A program made the position numbers and the translations under genes. A stretch of DNA of 60,010 bases, from positions 1 through 60,010 of the forward strand of contig JAJPHB010000110.1 of the NCBI GenBank assembly GCA_021325525.1. The letters run 5' to 3'. Below the pieces are notes generated by a model. It ran no database searches. It was not told the origin of the DNA and worked only from the letters and a program-made list of their open reading frames with translations. Of this stretch, positions 31,479 to 40,643 are shown in pieces. Numbering within the stretch: the stretch's first letter is position 1; the number at the start of each line of letters is the position of its first letter. This DNA is from Alphaproteobacteria bacterium. GTDB taxonomy: Bacteria > Pseudomonadota > Alphaproteobacteria > ATCC43930 > CGMCC-115725.

Positions 31479-32321
31479 ATGGTCGTGAAGTCGAGCGGCG
31501 GCGCGCAGATCGCGGCACTGGAGGTGGCGGCGGCACCGCGGCCGTGGCGCGAATGGCTTCGGAGGCGGACCCGGCTCGTCCTCGGCCTCCTCTCCGTTCT
31601 CGCCTTTCTCGGGATCTGGAACCTCGCGACCGCCCGCGGCTGGATCTCGCCGGTTTTCCTTCCATCGCCGGCGGCCGTCGCCGCCGAGGCCGGCAACACC
31701 CTCGATACGGGCGAGCTCTGGCGCGCCGTCCTCGCCTCCTCCGAACGGGTCTTCGCCGGGTTCTTCCTCGCCGCTGCGGTCGCGGTTCCGCTCGGCGTGC
31801 TGATGGGCGTCTGGTGGCCAGCCAAGGCGATCATCGACCCCTTCGTCTCGCTGCTGCGGCCGCTGCCCTCCATCACCTGGATCCCGCTGACGATCCTTTG
31901 GCTCGGCATCGGCGAGGCGCAGAAGACGGCGATCGTCTTCATGGGATCGTGGATCTACATCCTCATCTACACGATCGAGAGCACGAAGCGCGTCGATCCG
32001 CTCCTCATCCGCGCCGCGCGGAACCTCGGCGCCACGGATGTCGCCCTGATGCGCGAGGTCATCCTGCCGGGGGCCCTCCCCGGCATCCTCTCCGGGCTGA
32101 AGGTCACGCTCGCCATCTCCTGGTCCTGCGTCATCACCGCCGAGATGGTGGCGGCGCAAACCGGCCTCGGCGCCATCATCTGGCGGGCGAAGGATTGGGG
32201 AAACCTCCCGTTGGTTCTCGTCGGCATGGCCGGCATCTCGGTGACGGTGCTGGTGGCGGATACGCTGGCCGAGCTGCTGGAGCGCCTGCTCATCCCCTGG
32301 GAACGGCGCCGGCCGCGATAG
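31479..32321 (+). CDS. ABC transporter permease (SsuC/TauC family)
   Basis: This 280-aa inner-membrane protein has an N-terminal hydrophobic helix ([18 protein letters not shown]), the pattern [44 protein letters not shown], and the EAA loop [46 protein letters not shown]. These are typical of the nitrate/sulfonate/taurine importer group. It pairs with the ATPase 4 bases downstream. Confidence 0.93.
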   Translation: MVVKSSGGAQIAALEVAAAPRPWREWLRRRTRLVLGLLSVLAFLGIWNLATARGWISPVFLPSPAAVAAEAGNTLDTGELWRAVLASSERVFAGFFLAAAVAVPLGVLMGVWWPAKAIIDPFVSLLRPLPSITWIPLTILWLGIGEAQKTAIVFMGSWIYILIYTIESTKRVDPLLIRAARNLGATDVALMREVILPGALPGILSGLKVTLAISWSCVITAEMVAAQTGLGAIIWRAKDWGNLPLVLVGMAGISVTVLVADTLAELLERLLIPWERRRPR

Positions 32322-32325
32322 AGGC

Positions 32326-33150
32326 GTGACCCAAGTGGAGAGGCAGGCGATCCTCCGCGCCGAGGGCGTCAGCAAGGGCTATCTCGAGGCCCGCGGGGCG
32401 GGGCTCGTCGCGCTGGAGGATCTCTCCCTCGACATCTGGGAAGGCGAGTTCCTCTGCCTCATCGGCGCCTCGGGCTGCGGCAAGACGACCTTGCTCAACA
32501 TCTTCGCGGGCTTTATCGAGCCGACGCGCGGCCGCGTCCTGCTGCGCGGCAAGCCGATCCTCGGGATCGAGCCCAGATGCGGCATGGTCTTCCAATCCTA
32601 CGCGCTCTTCCCGTGGAAGACGGTGCGGGGGAATGTCGAGTTCGGCCCGAAGATGAAGGGGGCGGGCCGGGCGGAGCGGCGGCAAATCGCCCAGCGCTAT
32701 ATCGACATGGTGAAGCTGCGCGGCTTCGAGGGCCGCTATCCTTACGAGCTCTCTGGCGGCATGCAGCAGCGCGTCACGCTGGCGCGCGCCCTCGCCGCCG
32801 ATCCCGAGGTTCTCCTGATGGACGAGCCCTTCGCGGCCCTCGATGCCATGACCCGGCAGGTCATGCAGGAGGAGCTGCTGCGCATTCATGAAGAAAGCCA
32901 GAAGACGGTGGTCTTCATCACGCACAATATCGACGAGGCGCTCATCCTCGCCGACCGGATCGTCGTGCTGTCGGCGCGGCCGGGGCGGGTGAAATCGATC
33001 CTGACCAACGACCTGCCGCGGCCACGGCACGTCACGATCCAGCTCTCTCCCGAATATGCCCGCCTCAAATCCGAAATCTGGACGCATGTCGAGGAGGAGG
33101 TGCACCAGCACCTTGAAGCGTCGCGCTACGCCGCCGCCGGCGGCGGGTGA
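32326..33150 (+). CDS. ABC transporter ATP-binding protein (SsuB/TauB family)
   Basis: This 274-aa ATPase has Walker [10 protein letters not shown] (about 46-54), the Q-loop [11 protein letters not shown], the signature LSGGMQQRV, Walker [13 protein letters not shown] and the switch His in [10 protein letters not shown]. It opens with a GTG at 32326, 4 bases after the permease stop. A second GTG at 32335 is possible. It powers import of the substrate bound by the 30259 protein. Confidence 0.95.
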   Translation: MTQVERQAILRAEGVSKGYLEARGAGLVALEDLSLDIWEGEFLCLIGASGCGKTTLLNIFAGFIEPTRGRVLLRGKPILGIEPRCGMVFQSYALFPWKTVRGNVEFGPKMKGAGRAERRQIAQRYIDMVKLRGFEGRYPYELSGGMQQRVTLARALAADPEVLLMDEPFAALDAMTRQVMQEELLRIHEESQKTVVFITHNIDEALILADRIVVLSARPGRVKSILTNDLPRPRHVTIQLSPEYARLKSEIWTHVEEEVHQHLEASRYAAAGGG

Positions 33151-33291
33151 CGATGCCGCTCGCGACAGGCCGAGCATCGGGGCGCTGCACTCCGCGTCAT
33201 TCGACATTCGCGCATCGCGCCGGAGAGAGCGGGCGGCACGTCTGGTCGGAACAGAGATTCCGCCGATCACGGCTCCCTCACGAAGCCTGTG

Positions 33292-33306
33292 TTAACGACG
33301 CGTTAA
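33292..33306. promoter_or_regulatory. CtrA-type binding site (TTAA-N7-TTAA)
   Basis: GTTAACGACGCGTTAAT contains TTAA, seven bases and TTAA, and on the minus strand the second half reads TTAAC. It lies 82 bases before the start of the class III cyclase gene. It is the second such box in the window. Confidence 0.45.
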
Positions 33307-33387
33307 TATGGTGAGGCGCTCGCCGCGCGGGCGGACTACACTCGCGACCCTGTGAGACTGCCGGGCCACGGTTGGAGGCGGGAGCGC

Positions 33388-35157
33388 ATGAGTGAAGAAG
33401 CTCGCACGGCGCGCCGGCTCGCCGCGATCCTTGCCGCGGATGTGGTGGGCTATTCGCGCCTGATGGGCATCGACGAGGAAGGCACGCTCGCCGCCCTCAA
33501 ATCCCATCGGCAGGAGCTCATCGACCCGCTCATGGCCCAGCATCAGGGGCGCATCGTCAAGACGACGGGGGACGGCCTTCTCATCGAGTTCGCCTCGATC
33601 GTCGATGCGGTGCGCTGCGCCGTCGTGATGCAAGAGGGCATCAAAGACCGCAACGCCAATATCGACGAGAGCCGGCGCATCCGCTTCCGCATCGGGATCA
33701 ATGTCGGCGACGTCATCGTCGATGACGGCGACATCTTCGGCGACGGCGTCAATGTCGCGGCGCGGCTTGAGGCGCTCGCCGAGCCGGGCGAGATCTGCGT
33801 CTCCGCCACCGTGCGCGAGCATGTCGGCGAGAAGCTGCCGATCGGCTTCGCCGATCTCGGCGCGCACAGCGTCAAGAACATCGCCCGGCCCGTCCATGTC
33901 TACCGCATCGAGACGCGCCGTGCCCGCGAGACCCCCGGTGATGCTCCGATGCCTCAGATGCTGGCGCTGCCCGACCGCCCCTCGATCGCCGTTCTGCCCT
34001 TCGCCAATTTGAGCGGCGATGCCGAGCAGGACTATTTCGCCGACGGCATGGTCGAGGACATCATCACCGGCCTCGCCCGCATCAAATGGCTCTTCGTCAT
34101 CGCGCGCAATTCGAGCTTTGCCTATAAGGGCCGCGCCGTCGATGTGAAGCAAGCCGCGCGCGAGCTGGGCGTGCGCTATGTCCTCGAGGGCAGCGTGCGC
34201 CGGGCGGGAAACCGGGTGCGCGTCACCGGCCAGCTCATCGAAGCGGAAGCCGGCCGGCATGTCTGGGCCGAGCGCTACGACCGCACGCTCGAAGACGTTT
34301 TCGCGCTGCAGGACGAGCTGACCTTGAGCGTCGTCGCCGCCATCGAGCCGAGCCTCCGGCAAGCCGAGGCCGAGCGCGTCAAGCGCAAGCGGCCCGATAG
34401 CCTCGATGCCTACGATCTCGTGCTGCGCGCCATGCCGGACGTCTATCCCGCGATGCCGGACGGCGCCGTCAGGGCGCTGCCCGTGCTCGAGCGGGCCCTC
34501 GCGCTCGAACCGGATTACGCGTTGGCGCATGGCTTTGCCGCCTGGTCCCACGAGATCCTCTTCGTCCGCGGCGGGGCGCGCCCGGAAAACCGCCTCGGCG
34601 CCATCCGTCATGCCGAGGCGGCCATCGCACATGGCCGCGACGACGCGCTCGCGCTCGCCCTGGGCGGCTTTGCGCTGGGCCTGGTCGCGCATGACCGCCC
34701 GGCGGCGCTCCAGGCCCTCGACGCGGCGCTCGCGGTCAGCCCGTCCTGCGCGCTGGCGCACAGCTTCGGCAGCGTCGTGCTCGCCTGCGGCGGCGAGGCC
34801 GAGCGCGCCATCGAATGGGGCCGGCGCGCGCTGCGGCTCAGCCCCTTCGATCCGATGCGGTTCGGCGTCTGCTTCGCTATGGGCCTCGCCCATCTCCAGC
34901 GCGGCGAGTACGAGGAGGCGGCCGAGGTGGCGCGCCAAGTCTTCCAGGCCAATCCCAACTGGAGCTTCGCCCACATGCTGATCGCGGCGACGCAGGCGAA
35001 GCTTGGCCATCTTGACGCCGCCAGAGACGCGGCCGCGCGCGTCCTCGAGCTCCAGCCCGGCTACACGATCAGCGGCATGATCGCTGCCGCCGGCATCGAA
35101 GCCGCCGCCGCCGAGCACCTGCGGGACGCGCTCGGCCTGGCCGGTCTGCCGGCATAA
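33388..35157 (+). CDS. Class III adenylate/guanylate cyclase with TolB-like and TPR parts
   Basis: This 589-aa protein has three parts. The N-terminal cyclase domain (about 8-180) keeps the metal-binding Asp residues in LAADVVGYSRLM and TTGDGLLIEF, plus INVGDVIVDDGDIFGDGVNVAARLEALA. A TolB-like domain follows (about 200-320: PSIAVLPFANLSGDAEQDYFADGMVEDIITGLAR). The C-terminal half is TPR-like helical repeats. This architecture is expanded in rhizobia. It makes cAMP, or possibly cGMP, in response to an unknown signal and has no membrane segment. Start ATG 33388 has a GGGAGC site. A CtrA-type box lies upstream. Confidence 0.92.
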   Translation: MSEEARTARRLAAILAADVVGYSRLMGIDEEGTLAALKSHRQELIDPLMAQHQGRIVKTTGDGLLIEFASIVDAVRCAVVMQEGIKDRNANIDESRRIRFRIGINVGDVIVDDGDIFGDGVNVAARLEALAEPGEICVSATVREHVGEKLPIGFADLGAHSVKNIARPVHVYRIETRRARETPGDAPMPQMLALPDRPSIAVLPFANLSGDAEQDYFADGMVEDIITGLARIKWLFVIARNSSFAYKGRAVDVKQAARELGVRYVLEGSVRRAGNRVRVTGQLIEAEAGRHVWAERYDRTLEDVFALQDELTLSVVAAIEPSLRQAEAERVKRKRPDSLDAYDLVLRAMPDVYPAMPDGAVRALPVLERALALEPDYALAHGFAAWSHEILFVRGGARPENRLGAIRHAEAAIAHGRDDALALALGGFALGLVAHDRPAALQALDAALAVSPSCALAHSFGSVVLACGGEAERAIEWGRRALRLSPFDPMRFGVCFAMGLAHLQRGEYEEAAEVARQVFQANPNWSFAHMLIAATQAKLGHLDAARDAAARVLELQPGYTISGMIAAAGIEAAAAEHLRDALGLAGLPA

Positions 35158-35239
35158 GTGCTCGCGGCTCTTGGCCGCTCCGGGATCCGGTCCGGACCCC
35201 GACGCTTTCGTTCTTTGCCGTTGCCGCGGCGGCGCACCA

Positions 35240-36181
35240 TCACCCCTGCCGCGCCGACCAATCGCGGTACCAGCTCTTGAACAGCTTCAGCTGGGTTGCG
35301 GCGTAATGCTTCTGGCTCTTCGTCAGCGCGTCCGAGGGATGGATCTGGAGCTCGTATTCCGGATTGCCCTCGAGGACCATGAGGTATTTGTAATAGAGGA
35401 CGAGATCGACGCCCTCGTCGAACGAGGAAAGGACGTAGAGGGCGCGGTCCAGGTCCTCGGCCTGGCGCCGCGCGCGAGCGTCGCCCTTGGCCGCCTTCTC
35501 GCAGAGCGCCACGAGATGCAGCACCTCCTTCGGCAGGACGTTGCCGATGCCGGTGATGGCGCCGACGGCGCCGCAATTGACGTAGCCATGGAATACCTGC
35601 GTGTCGACGCCGACCAGCAGCATCACCGAGGCATCCTCGCCCGTAATGTGCTCCGCCGCGTAGCGGAGCGGGGCGGCGCCCCCGAACTCCTTGAAGCCGA
35701 CGAGATGGGGGTGGCGCTTGCGCAGCTCGAAGAAGAGATCGGCGCGGGTCTCGAAGCCGTAGTAGGGGCTGTTGTAGATGACCGAGGGCAGGTCGACGCC
35801 TGCCGCGAGCACCTCGTCGAAATGCGCGCGCTGGGCGGCGGCGGAGGAGCCGCGCGAGAGGACGCGCGGGATCAGCATCAGACCCTTGGCGCCGGCCTTC
35901 TTGGCGTGAGCCGCGAGATCGGCGGCGCGCCTCGGATTCTGCGCGCCCGTTCCGACGACGACCGGCAGCCCGGCCTTGACGAGATGCTCGACGCCCGCCA
36001 TGCGCTGCTCGTCGCTGAGAAGCGGCCATTCGCCCATCGAGCCGCAATAGATGACCGCCGACATGCCGGCGGCGACGAGTTCGCGCCCCTTGCGCACGAG
36101 TGCCGCGAAATCCGGCTCCCGATCGCGCGTGCACGGCGTCATGAGGGCAGGCATGACGCCCTTGAAGACATCGGCTGACAT
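35240..36181 (-). CDS. DapA-family dihydrodipicolinate synthase/aldolase-type lyase
   Basis: This 313-aa TIM-barrel protein has the DapA/N-acetylneuraminate-lyase signatures. The motif GSMGEWPLL stands in the usual GTTGE position, with the Tyr in VIYNSPYYGF and the Schiff-base Lys in HLVGFKEFGG. Members include 4-hydroxy-tetrahydrodipicolinate synthase, trans-4-hydroxy-L-proline-pathway enzymes and keto-deoxy-sugar lyases. The Ser in place of a Thr and the extended C-terminus (KSQKHYAATQLKLFKSWYRDW) point to a catabolic relative rather than lysine synthesis. It stands alone, between the cyclase and a PAS protein. Confidence 0.87.
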   Translation of the reverse strand: MSADVFKGVMPALMTPCTRDREPDFAALVRKGRELVAAGMSAVIYCGSMGEWPLLSDEQRMAGVEHLVKAGLPVVVGTGAQNPRRAADLAAHAKKAGAKGLMLIPRVLSRGSSAAAQRAHFDEVLAAGVDLPSVIYNSPYYGFETRADLFFELRKRHPHLVGFKEFGGAAPLRYAAEHITGEDASVMLLVGVDTQVFHGYVNCGAVGAITGIGNVLPKEVLHLVALCEKAAKGDARARRQAEDLDRALYVLSSFDEGVDLVLYYKYLMVLEGNPEYELQIHPSDALTKSQKHYAATQLKLFKSWYRDWSARQG

Positions 36182-36292
36182 GAGGGGCCTCCGTGTTCGA
36201 GATCGTGACGCGCCTGGCGCTGCCCGGGTTTTTCCCGACGTGCGCTCCCGTGTCAAGCCGACCCAGCGCCGGCGCGTTCGCGAAGCCGCCCT

Positions 36293-36829
36293 CTATGCCG
36301 CGGCATCGCCCAGCGGGAAGAAGTCGACGGCTTCGTGAAAAGGATCGATCGAGGCATCGCCCATGCGCGGCCGGACGCCGAGCTTGTAGACGGTGACGCC
36401 GATGATGCCGTCAGCGTGCGCCCCGTCCTCGGCGAGAGGAAGGATGATGCGATCGCCGTGTCCCTCTCTGCCGCTGATCAGTCGGATTCGGCCGCCGCTG
36501 CGCATCAGTTCGGGACCCTCGATCACCCGCATGAGCCGGGCCTTGACCAACTCGTACGCGCCCGGCGGGAAGCACTCCTCGACTTTCTTGCCATGCGTGT
36601 TGGTGCCGATGATCGCGATGTTGTCTTCGCCCGCAAGGCGACCGATGAAGGTTGCGAGCCCAGCGTCCCAGCGCCAGGCCCAGACGATCGAAAGATACTT
36701 TTTGATCGCTTGCGGATCGATGTCGCGCCAGGCCGGCATGAGCCGGCCGCGCCGCGCCGCGTTCCAATGCTCGGCAACCGCGATCAGCGCGGGCTTCTGA
36801 AGCGAGGCGCGGAACTGGCGATACGACAT
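36293..36829 (-). CDS. PAS_5-type domain protein
   Basis: This 178-aa protein is a single PAS-like domain of the alphaproteobacterial PAS_5 type: LMPAWRDIDPQAIKKYLSIVWAWRWD, then FIGRLAGEDNIAIIGTNTHGKKVEECFPPGAYELVKARL and GRDRIILPLAED. It has no output domain, so it may bind a ligand or partner protein. A second paralogue lies at 45338. Function unknown. Confidence 0.82.
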   Translation of the reverse strand: MSYRQFRASLQKPALIAVAEHWNAARRGRLMPAWRDIDPQAIKKYLSIVWAWRWDAGLATFIGRLAGEDNIAIIGTNTHGKKVEECFPPGAYELVKARLMRVIEGPELMRSGGRIRLISGREGHGDRIILPLAEDGAHADGIIGVTVYKLGVRPRMGDASIDPFHEAVDFFPLGDAAA

Positions 36830-36993
36830 CGGCGGCGAGCGAAACTTTCGCCGGAGCGTATCGGCTGCGGGTGATCGAGCCGTTAACAGCCGATTGCCCT
36901 CAAGAGCAAGCCCGGCGCTGTTTCGGGCGGCGCCGGCGCCCTATATCCTGGGAGGAACGGCGGTGAGGCTGCCGGTCCCTCAGGGAGGAAACG

Positions 36994-37740
36994 ATGCGAA
37001 GACACCCGCAGGCGGCTCGGCATGTGCTCCCCCCTCTCACCGCCGCGCTTGTCGCCGCGAGCCTCTCCGCGGCCGGCGGCGCGAGCCTCGTTCACGCGGC
37101 GCGTGCGGAAGAAGGCGCGATTCCTCTCCCGCCGCCGGCGGTGGACGAGGCCGCGGCGCCCGGAACGGCGACGGAGCAGGCGGTCCTCGCCGGCGGATGC
37201 TTTTGGGGCGTGCAGGGCGTCTTCCAGCATGTGAAGGGGGTCACCGGCGCCGTCTCCGGCTATGCCGGCGGCGAGGCGCAGACGGCGCAGTACGAGAAGG
37301 TGAGCACGGGCAAGACGGGGCATGCCGAATCCGTCCGCATCACCTTCGATCCGCATCAGATCAGCTACGGCAGAATCCTCCAGATCTTCTTCTCGGTCGC
37401 GACCGATCCGACGGAACTCGATCGCCAGGGCCCGGATGTCGGGACGCAATACCGGTCGGAGATCTTCACCGCCAATGCCGAGCAGGCGAAGGTTGCGACC
37501 GCCTATATCCGCCAGCTCGACGCCGCACACGCCTTCCCAGGCCCGATCGTCACCAGGGTGGCGCCTCTCGAAGGCTTCTACCCGGCCGAGGCCTACCACC
37601 AGAACTTCCTAGCGCTCCACCCGACCTATCCCTACATCGCGATCTTCGACCTGCCGAAAATCGCCAATCTCGAGCGGCTCTTCGCGGCAGACTACCGCGC
37701 GGACCCGGTTCTGGTGAACCCGCAGGAAGCCGCGCGCTAG
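36994..37740 (+). CDS. msrA: Exported peptide-methionine (S)-S-oxide reductase MsrA
   Basis: This 248-aa protein carries the MsrA catalytic motif GCFWG (about 68-72) and continues VQGVFQHVKGVTGAVSGYAGG, then GHAESVRITFDPHQISYGRILQIFFSVATDPTELDRQGPDVGTQYRS. The N-terminal 40 residues form a signal-like region (VLPPLTAALVAASLSAAGGASLVHAARA), so it is likely periplasmic. It repairs oxidised Met. No MsrB is attached. The start is preceded by a GGGAGG site. Confidence 0.93.
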   Translation: MRRHPQAARHVLPPLTAALVAASLSAAGGASLVHAARAEEGAIPLPPPAVDEAAAPGTATEQAVLAGGCFWGVQGVFQHVKGVTGAVSGYAGGEAQTAQYEKVSTGKTGHAESVRITFDPHQISYGRILQIFFSVATDPTELDRQGPDVGTQYRSEIFTANAEQAKVATAYIRQLDAAHAFPGPIVTRVAPLEGFYPAEAYHQNFLALHPTYPYIAIFDLPKIANLERLFAADYRADPVLVNPQEAAR

Positions 37741-37810
37741 TCCCGGAGAGCGGCCGCGAGGCGAGCGCTTCGCGGGCCGCCGTCGCCGATTGACGCGCGG
37801 CGGAATTAGA

Positions 37811-37825
37811 GTTAATTATATTAAC
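37811..37825. promoter_or_regulatory. Operator-like inverted repeat GTTAAT-TAT-ATTAAC
   Basis: A perfect 6-bp inverted repeat with a 3-base centre abuts the first possible ATG of the TetR gene (37826). TATATT (37817-37822), a good -10, is inside it. If that -10 is used, transcription starts downstream and the real start codon would be ATG 37853. This is a typical arrangement for TetR autorepression. Confidence 0.55.
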
Positions 37826-38473
37826 ATGAAATCTGCGAAACGCCGTTACGCCATGACCGCGCGGGCGGCGAAGATGGAGGCGACCCGCGCGCGCATCCTC
37901 GACAGCGCCGTCGCCCTCTACATGGAAGACGACATCGAGGCGTTCACGCTCGATGCGGTCGCGCGCCGCGCCGGCACGACGGCGCAGACGATTCTGCGCA
38001 TCCACGGCAGCAGGGACCGGCTCCTCTTCGCCGCCGTCGACAAGCTCGCGCGCGGCGGCGTGCCGCTGAAGCCGACGCCGGCGGGCGACGTCGCGGCGGC
38101 AATCGGCGCCATCTTCGACCTCTACGAGACGAGCGGCGAGCTGATCCTGCGCTGGCTCGCCGACGAGCGGCGGCGCCCCGAGCTGAAGGCGACCCTGGAT
38201 GAAGGACGCGCCGATCATCGCGCTTGGGTGAAGCTGGTCTTCGCGCCGCAGCTCGCGGCCGCGGCGCCGGCGGCGCGTCAGCGCCTCTTCAACATTCTGC
38301 TCGTGGCCACCGACGTCCATGTCTGGAGCAAGCTCCGCAAGGAGAACGGACTCGCGCGGGCCGAAGCCGAGGCCGTGCTCCGGCACATCATCGCGGCGGT
38401 GACGGAGAGGAGGGCGGAGGATGGCAAAGTTCCTGTGGCTCAATTGGTCGGGCGGCGGAAATCTTCCGCCTAG
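37826..38473 (+). CDS. TetR-family transcriptional regulator
   Basis: The N-terminal HTH is clear: ATRARILDSAVALYMEDDIEAFTLDAVARRAGTTAQTILRIHGSRDRLLFAAV. The C-terminal ligand domain is unassigned. The product is 215 aa from ATG 37826, but the operator and -10 arrangement makes ATG 37853 (206 aa, MTARAAKMEATRAR) at least as likely. It overlaps the downstream glycosyltransferase by 53 bases, so the regulator probably controls its own operon and responds to something that enzyme handles. Confidence 0.85.
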   Translation: MKSAKRRYAMTARAAKMEATRARILDSAVALYMEDDIEAFTLDAVARRAGTTAQTILRIHGSRDRLLFAAVDKLARGGVPLKPTPAGDVAAAIGAIFDLYETSGELILRWLADERRRPELKATLDEGRADHRAWVKLVFAPQLAAAAPAARQRLFNILLVATDVHVWSKLRKENGLARAEAEAVLRHIIAAVTERRAEDGKVPVAQLVGRRKSSA

Positions 38474-39584
38474 CCTCGGCGTCGCGCGCGTCCTGCGCGA
38501 GCGCGGCCACGAGGTCGCCTTCGCGGGGCGCCCCGAAATGGTGCCGCGGGTGAAGACGGCCGGCTTCCGCGCGATCGAGGTCACCGAAGCCTATCGGCAG
38601 CTCGCCGGGTATCCGCAAGGCAGCCATCTGACGCGAATGGCGTGCTACCTGACCTCGCCGGCGGTCGAGGCGCAGCTCCAGTCGATCGTCGCCGCGGAAG
38701 ACCCGCAGGCGGTGCTCATCGACGGGATGTTTCCCGCGGCCCTCCTGCACGCGCGGGACTTCGCGCGCCCCTCGGCCGTCTTCGTCCACACCTTCGTCTT
38801 CCGCCAGCTCGATATGTGGCGGCGGATTTTCGCCACCTTCAGCGACATGCGCCAGAAAGCGGGATACTCGCCTTTGCCCGGTCTCGACGAGCTCTGGCGG
38901 CCGCGCGACCGTCTCGTCTCGACGAGTCTCGCGGCGTTCGACGCGGCGCCCGAGCCGGGCTGGAGCAATGTCGTCCATGCCGGGCCGGTGCTCGAGGACG
39001 AGAAATTCGCCGTGCCGACGCTCCTGCCCTGGGGCGAGGCGGACGAAACCCCGCTGGTTCTCATCAGCTTCAGCACTGGCTTCGAGCAGCGCGACGTCGG
39101 GAAGGTGCAGCGCGCGCTCGATGCTCTCGCCGGCGAGCCGCTCCATCTCGTCGCGACGACCGGCGGCATCGTCGCGCCGAACGAGGTCGCGGCGCCGGCG
39201 AACGCCGTCGTGCTGAACTATGCGGCGCATGACCCGATCCTCGAACGCGCTTCCCTGGTCGTCGGCCATGGCGGCCATGGAACGGCGATGCGGGCGATGC
39301 GCCACGGCGTTCCGATGGTGGTGATCCCGGGGCTCGCCGGCGATCAGCCCTATGTGGCGGCCGCCATCGAGGAATGGGGCGCCGGCCTCGCCTTGGCCGC
39401 CGACGCCGATGCCGCGACCATCCGCGAGGCGGCGCGGCGCGTCCTCGCCGATCCCGCCTTCCGGACCAATGCGCGCCGGAGAGCGGCGATGCTCGCCGGA
39501 GGCGATGGCGCGGCGCGGGCAGCCATGGAAGCGGAGGCGCTGCTCGCGGCGGGCGGACGAGGCTGGGCGCCGGCGGCCGCCTAG
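38421..39584 (+). CDS. MGT-family glycosyltransferase (GT-B fold)
   Basis: This 387-aa protein opens LWLNWSGGGNLPPSLGVARVLRERGHEVAFAG and has the nucleotide-sugar C-terminal motif VVGHGGHGTAMRAMRHGVPMVVIPGLAGDQPYVAAAIEEWGAGLAL. This is the UDP-glycosyltransferase (YjiC/MGT) pattern. It attaches a sugar to a small hydrophobic acceptor such as a macrolide, flavonoid or phenolic. It is cotranscribed with a TetR regulator, a common setting for detoxification or antibiotic inactivation. Confidence 0.88.
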   Translation: MAKFLWLNWSGGGNLPPSLGVARVLRERGHEVAFAGRPEMVPRVKTAGFRAIEVTEAYRQLAGYPQGSHLTRMACYLTSPAVEAQLQSIVAAEDPQAVLIDGMFPAALLHARDFARPSAVFVHTFVFRQLDMWRRIFATFSDMRQKAGYSPLPGLDELWRPRDRLVSTSLAAFDAAPEPGWSNVVHAGPVLEDEKFAVPTLLPWGEADETPLVLISFSTGFEQRDVGKVQRALDALAGEPLHLVATTGGIVAPNEVAAPANAVVLNYAAHDPILERASLVVGHGGHGTAMRAMRHGVPMVVIPGLAGDQPYVAAAIEEWGAGLALAADADAATIREAARRVLADPAFRTNARRRAAMLAGGDGAARAAMEAEALLAAGGRGWAPAAA

Positions 39585-39585
39585 G

Positions 39586-40521
39586 CTATTCGCGGTCCAG
39601 GAGCTTCCCCGGCCAGGCGCCGGATGCGGCGAGCTCGCGCGTCACGCTGCGGACCGTGCGGATGAAGGCCTCGACGACGGCGGAGCGCGGGGCGTTGGCG
39701 CAGGTCACCAGGGCGAGCGGCCAGTAGGCGTCGGGGCGAAACGGCACCGCTTCCAGCTCGCCGCAGCGCAAATCGGCTGCGATCGCGCCGCGCGTCAGCA
39801 GGGTGAAGCCCAGGCCCTTCTTGACGAGGCCGCGGGTCACGTAATGGTCGTTGACCTCGATCTTGATGTTGAGCGGGATCGGCGTCGCGGCGACCCAGCG
39901 GTCGAGCAGGCGGCGCGAGGCGTTCGGCAGGCTCGGCACGATGAGCGGCAGGTTGGCGAGATCGGCGGTGCGCGCATAAGCCCTGCCGGCGGGCAGCGAG
40001 CCGGGCTTGCCGACGAGCAGCACCTGCTCGTTCAGCAGCGGCGTGATCTCGAAGCCGCGCTGCGGCAGCGGGTCGTGGAGGCACGCCACATCGACCTGCC
40101 CACGGACCAGCCATTCATGGATATAGCCGCTGAAGCCGCCGACGAAATTCAGGAAGACGTTGGGGTATTCGGCATGGAAGCGCTCGACGAGGGGCGGCGC
40201 GAGGACGTAGCCGGCGGCGGGGGTGACGGCGAAGGAGACGACGCCCGACGGGTTCGCCATGCCGCTCCGGATTTCGGCCCGTGTCTGCTCGAGCTGGCGG
40301 AAGAGGAGCTGGCTGCGCTCGAGCAGGATCTGCCCCGCTGGGGTGAGGCGCACGCCATGGCCGTGGCGCTCGAAGACGGCCGTGCCCAGCTCGTCCTCGA
40401 GCTTGCGGATGGTGCGGCTGACGGCGGGCTGCGAGATGCGCAGCATGTCGGCACCGCGGCTGTAGCTGCCGCAATTCGCCACCATCTGGAAATAGCGCAG
40501 GGCCCTGATCTCCAAGAGCAC
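39586..40521 (-). CDS. LysR-family transcriptional regulator
   Basis: This 311-aa regulator has the LysR N-terminal HTH (LRYFQMVANCGSYSRGADMLRISQPAVSRTIRKLEDELG) and a substrate-binding-like C-terminal domain (VVSFAVTPAAGYVLAPPLVERFHAEYPNV). It is divergent from the luciferase-like monooxygenase at 40644, with 122 bases between them, so that gene is the expected target. Confidence 0.93.
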   Translation of the reverse strand: MLLEIRALRYFQMVANCGSYSRGADMLRISQPAVSRTIRKLEDELGTAVFERHGHGVRLTPAGQILLERSQLLFRQLEQTRAEIRSGMANPSGVVSFAVTPAAGYVLAPPLVERFHAEYPNVFLNFVGGFSGYIHEWLVRGQVDVACLHDPLPQRGFEITPLLNEQVLLVGKPGSLPAGRAYARTADLANLPLIVPSLPNASRRLLDRWVAATPIPLNIKIEVNDHYVTRGLVKKGLGFTLLTRGAIAADLRCGELEAVPFRPDAYWPLALVTCANAPRSAVVEAFIRTVRSVTRELAASGAWPGKLLDRE

Positions 40522-40643
40522 CCCCGAGCGACAAAGCGGTCATAACACATATACGTGCAATGCCTTGGACGCAAAACGGTCGTATTCGCTAGCGTTCATC
40601 GTCGCGGCGGCGGGTGCACCTCGCCGCGGGAGGAGGCGGCCCC

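Noticed and set aside
37811-37825. CtrA site at the TetR promoter
   Set aside because: The two TTAA motifs are spaced by 5, not 7, bases and form a perfect inverted repeat, which fits a TetR operator better.
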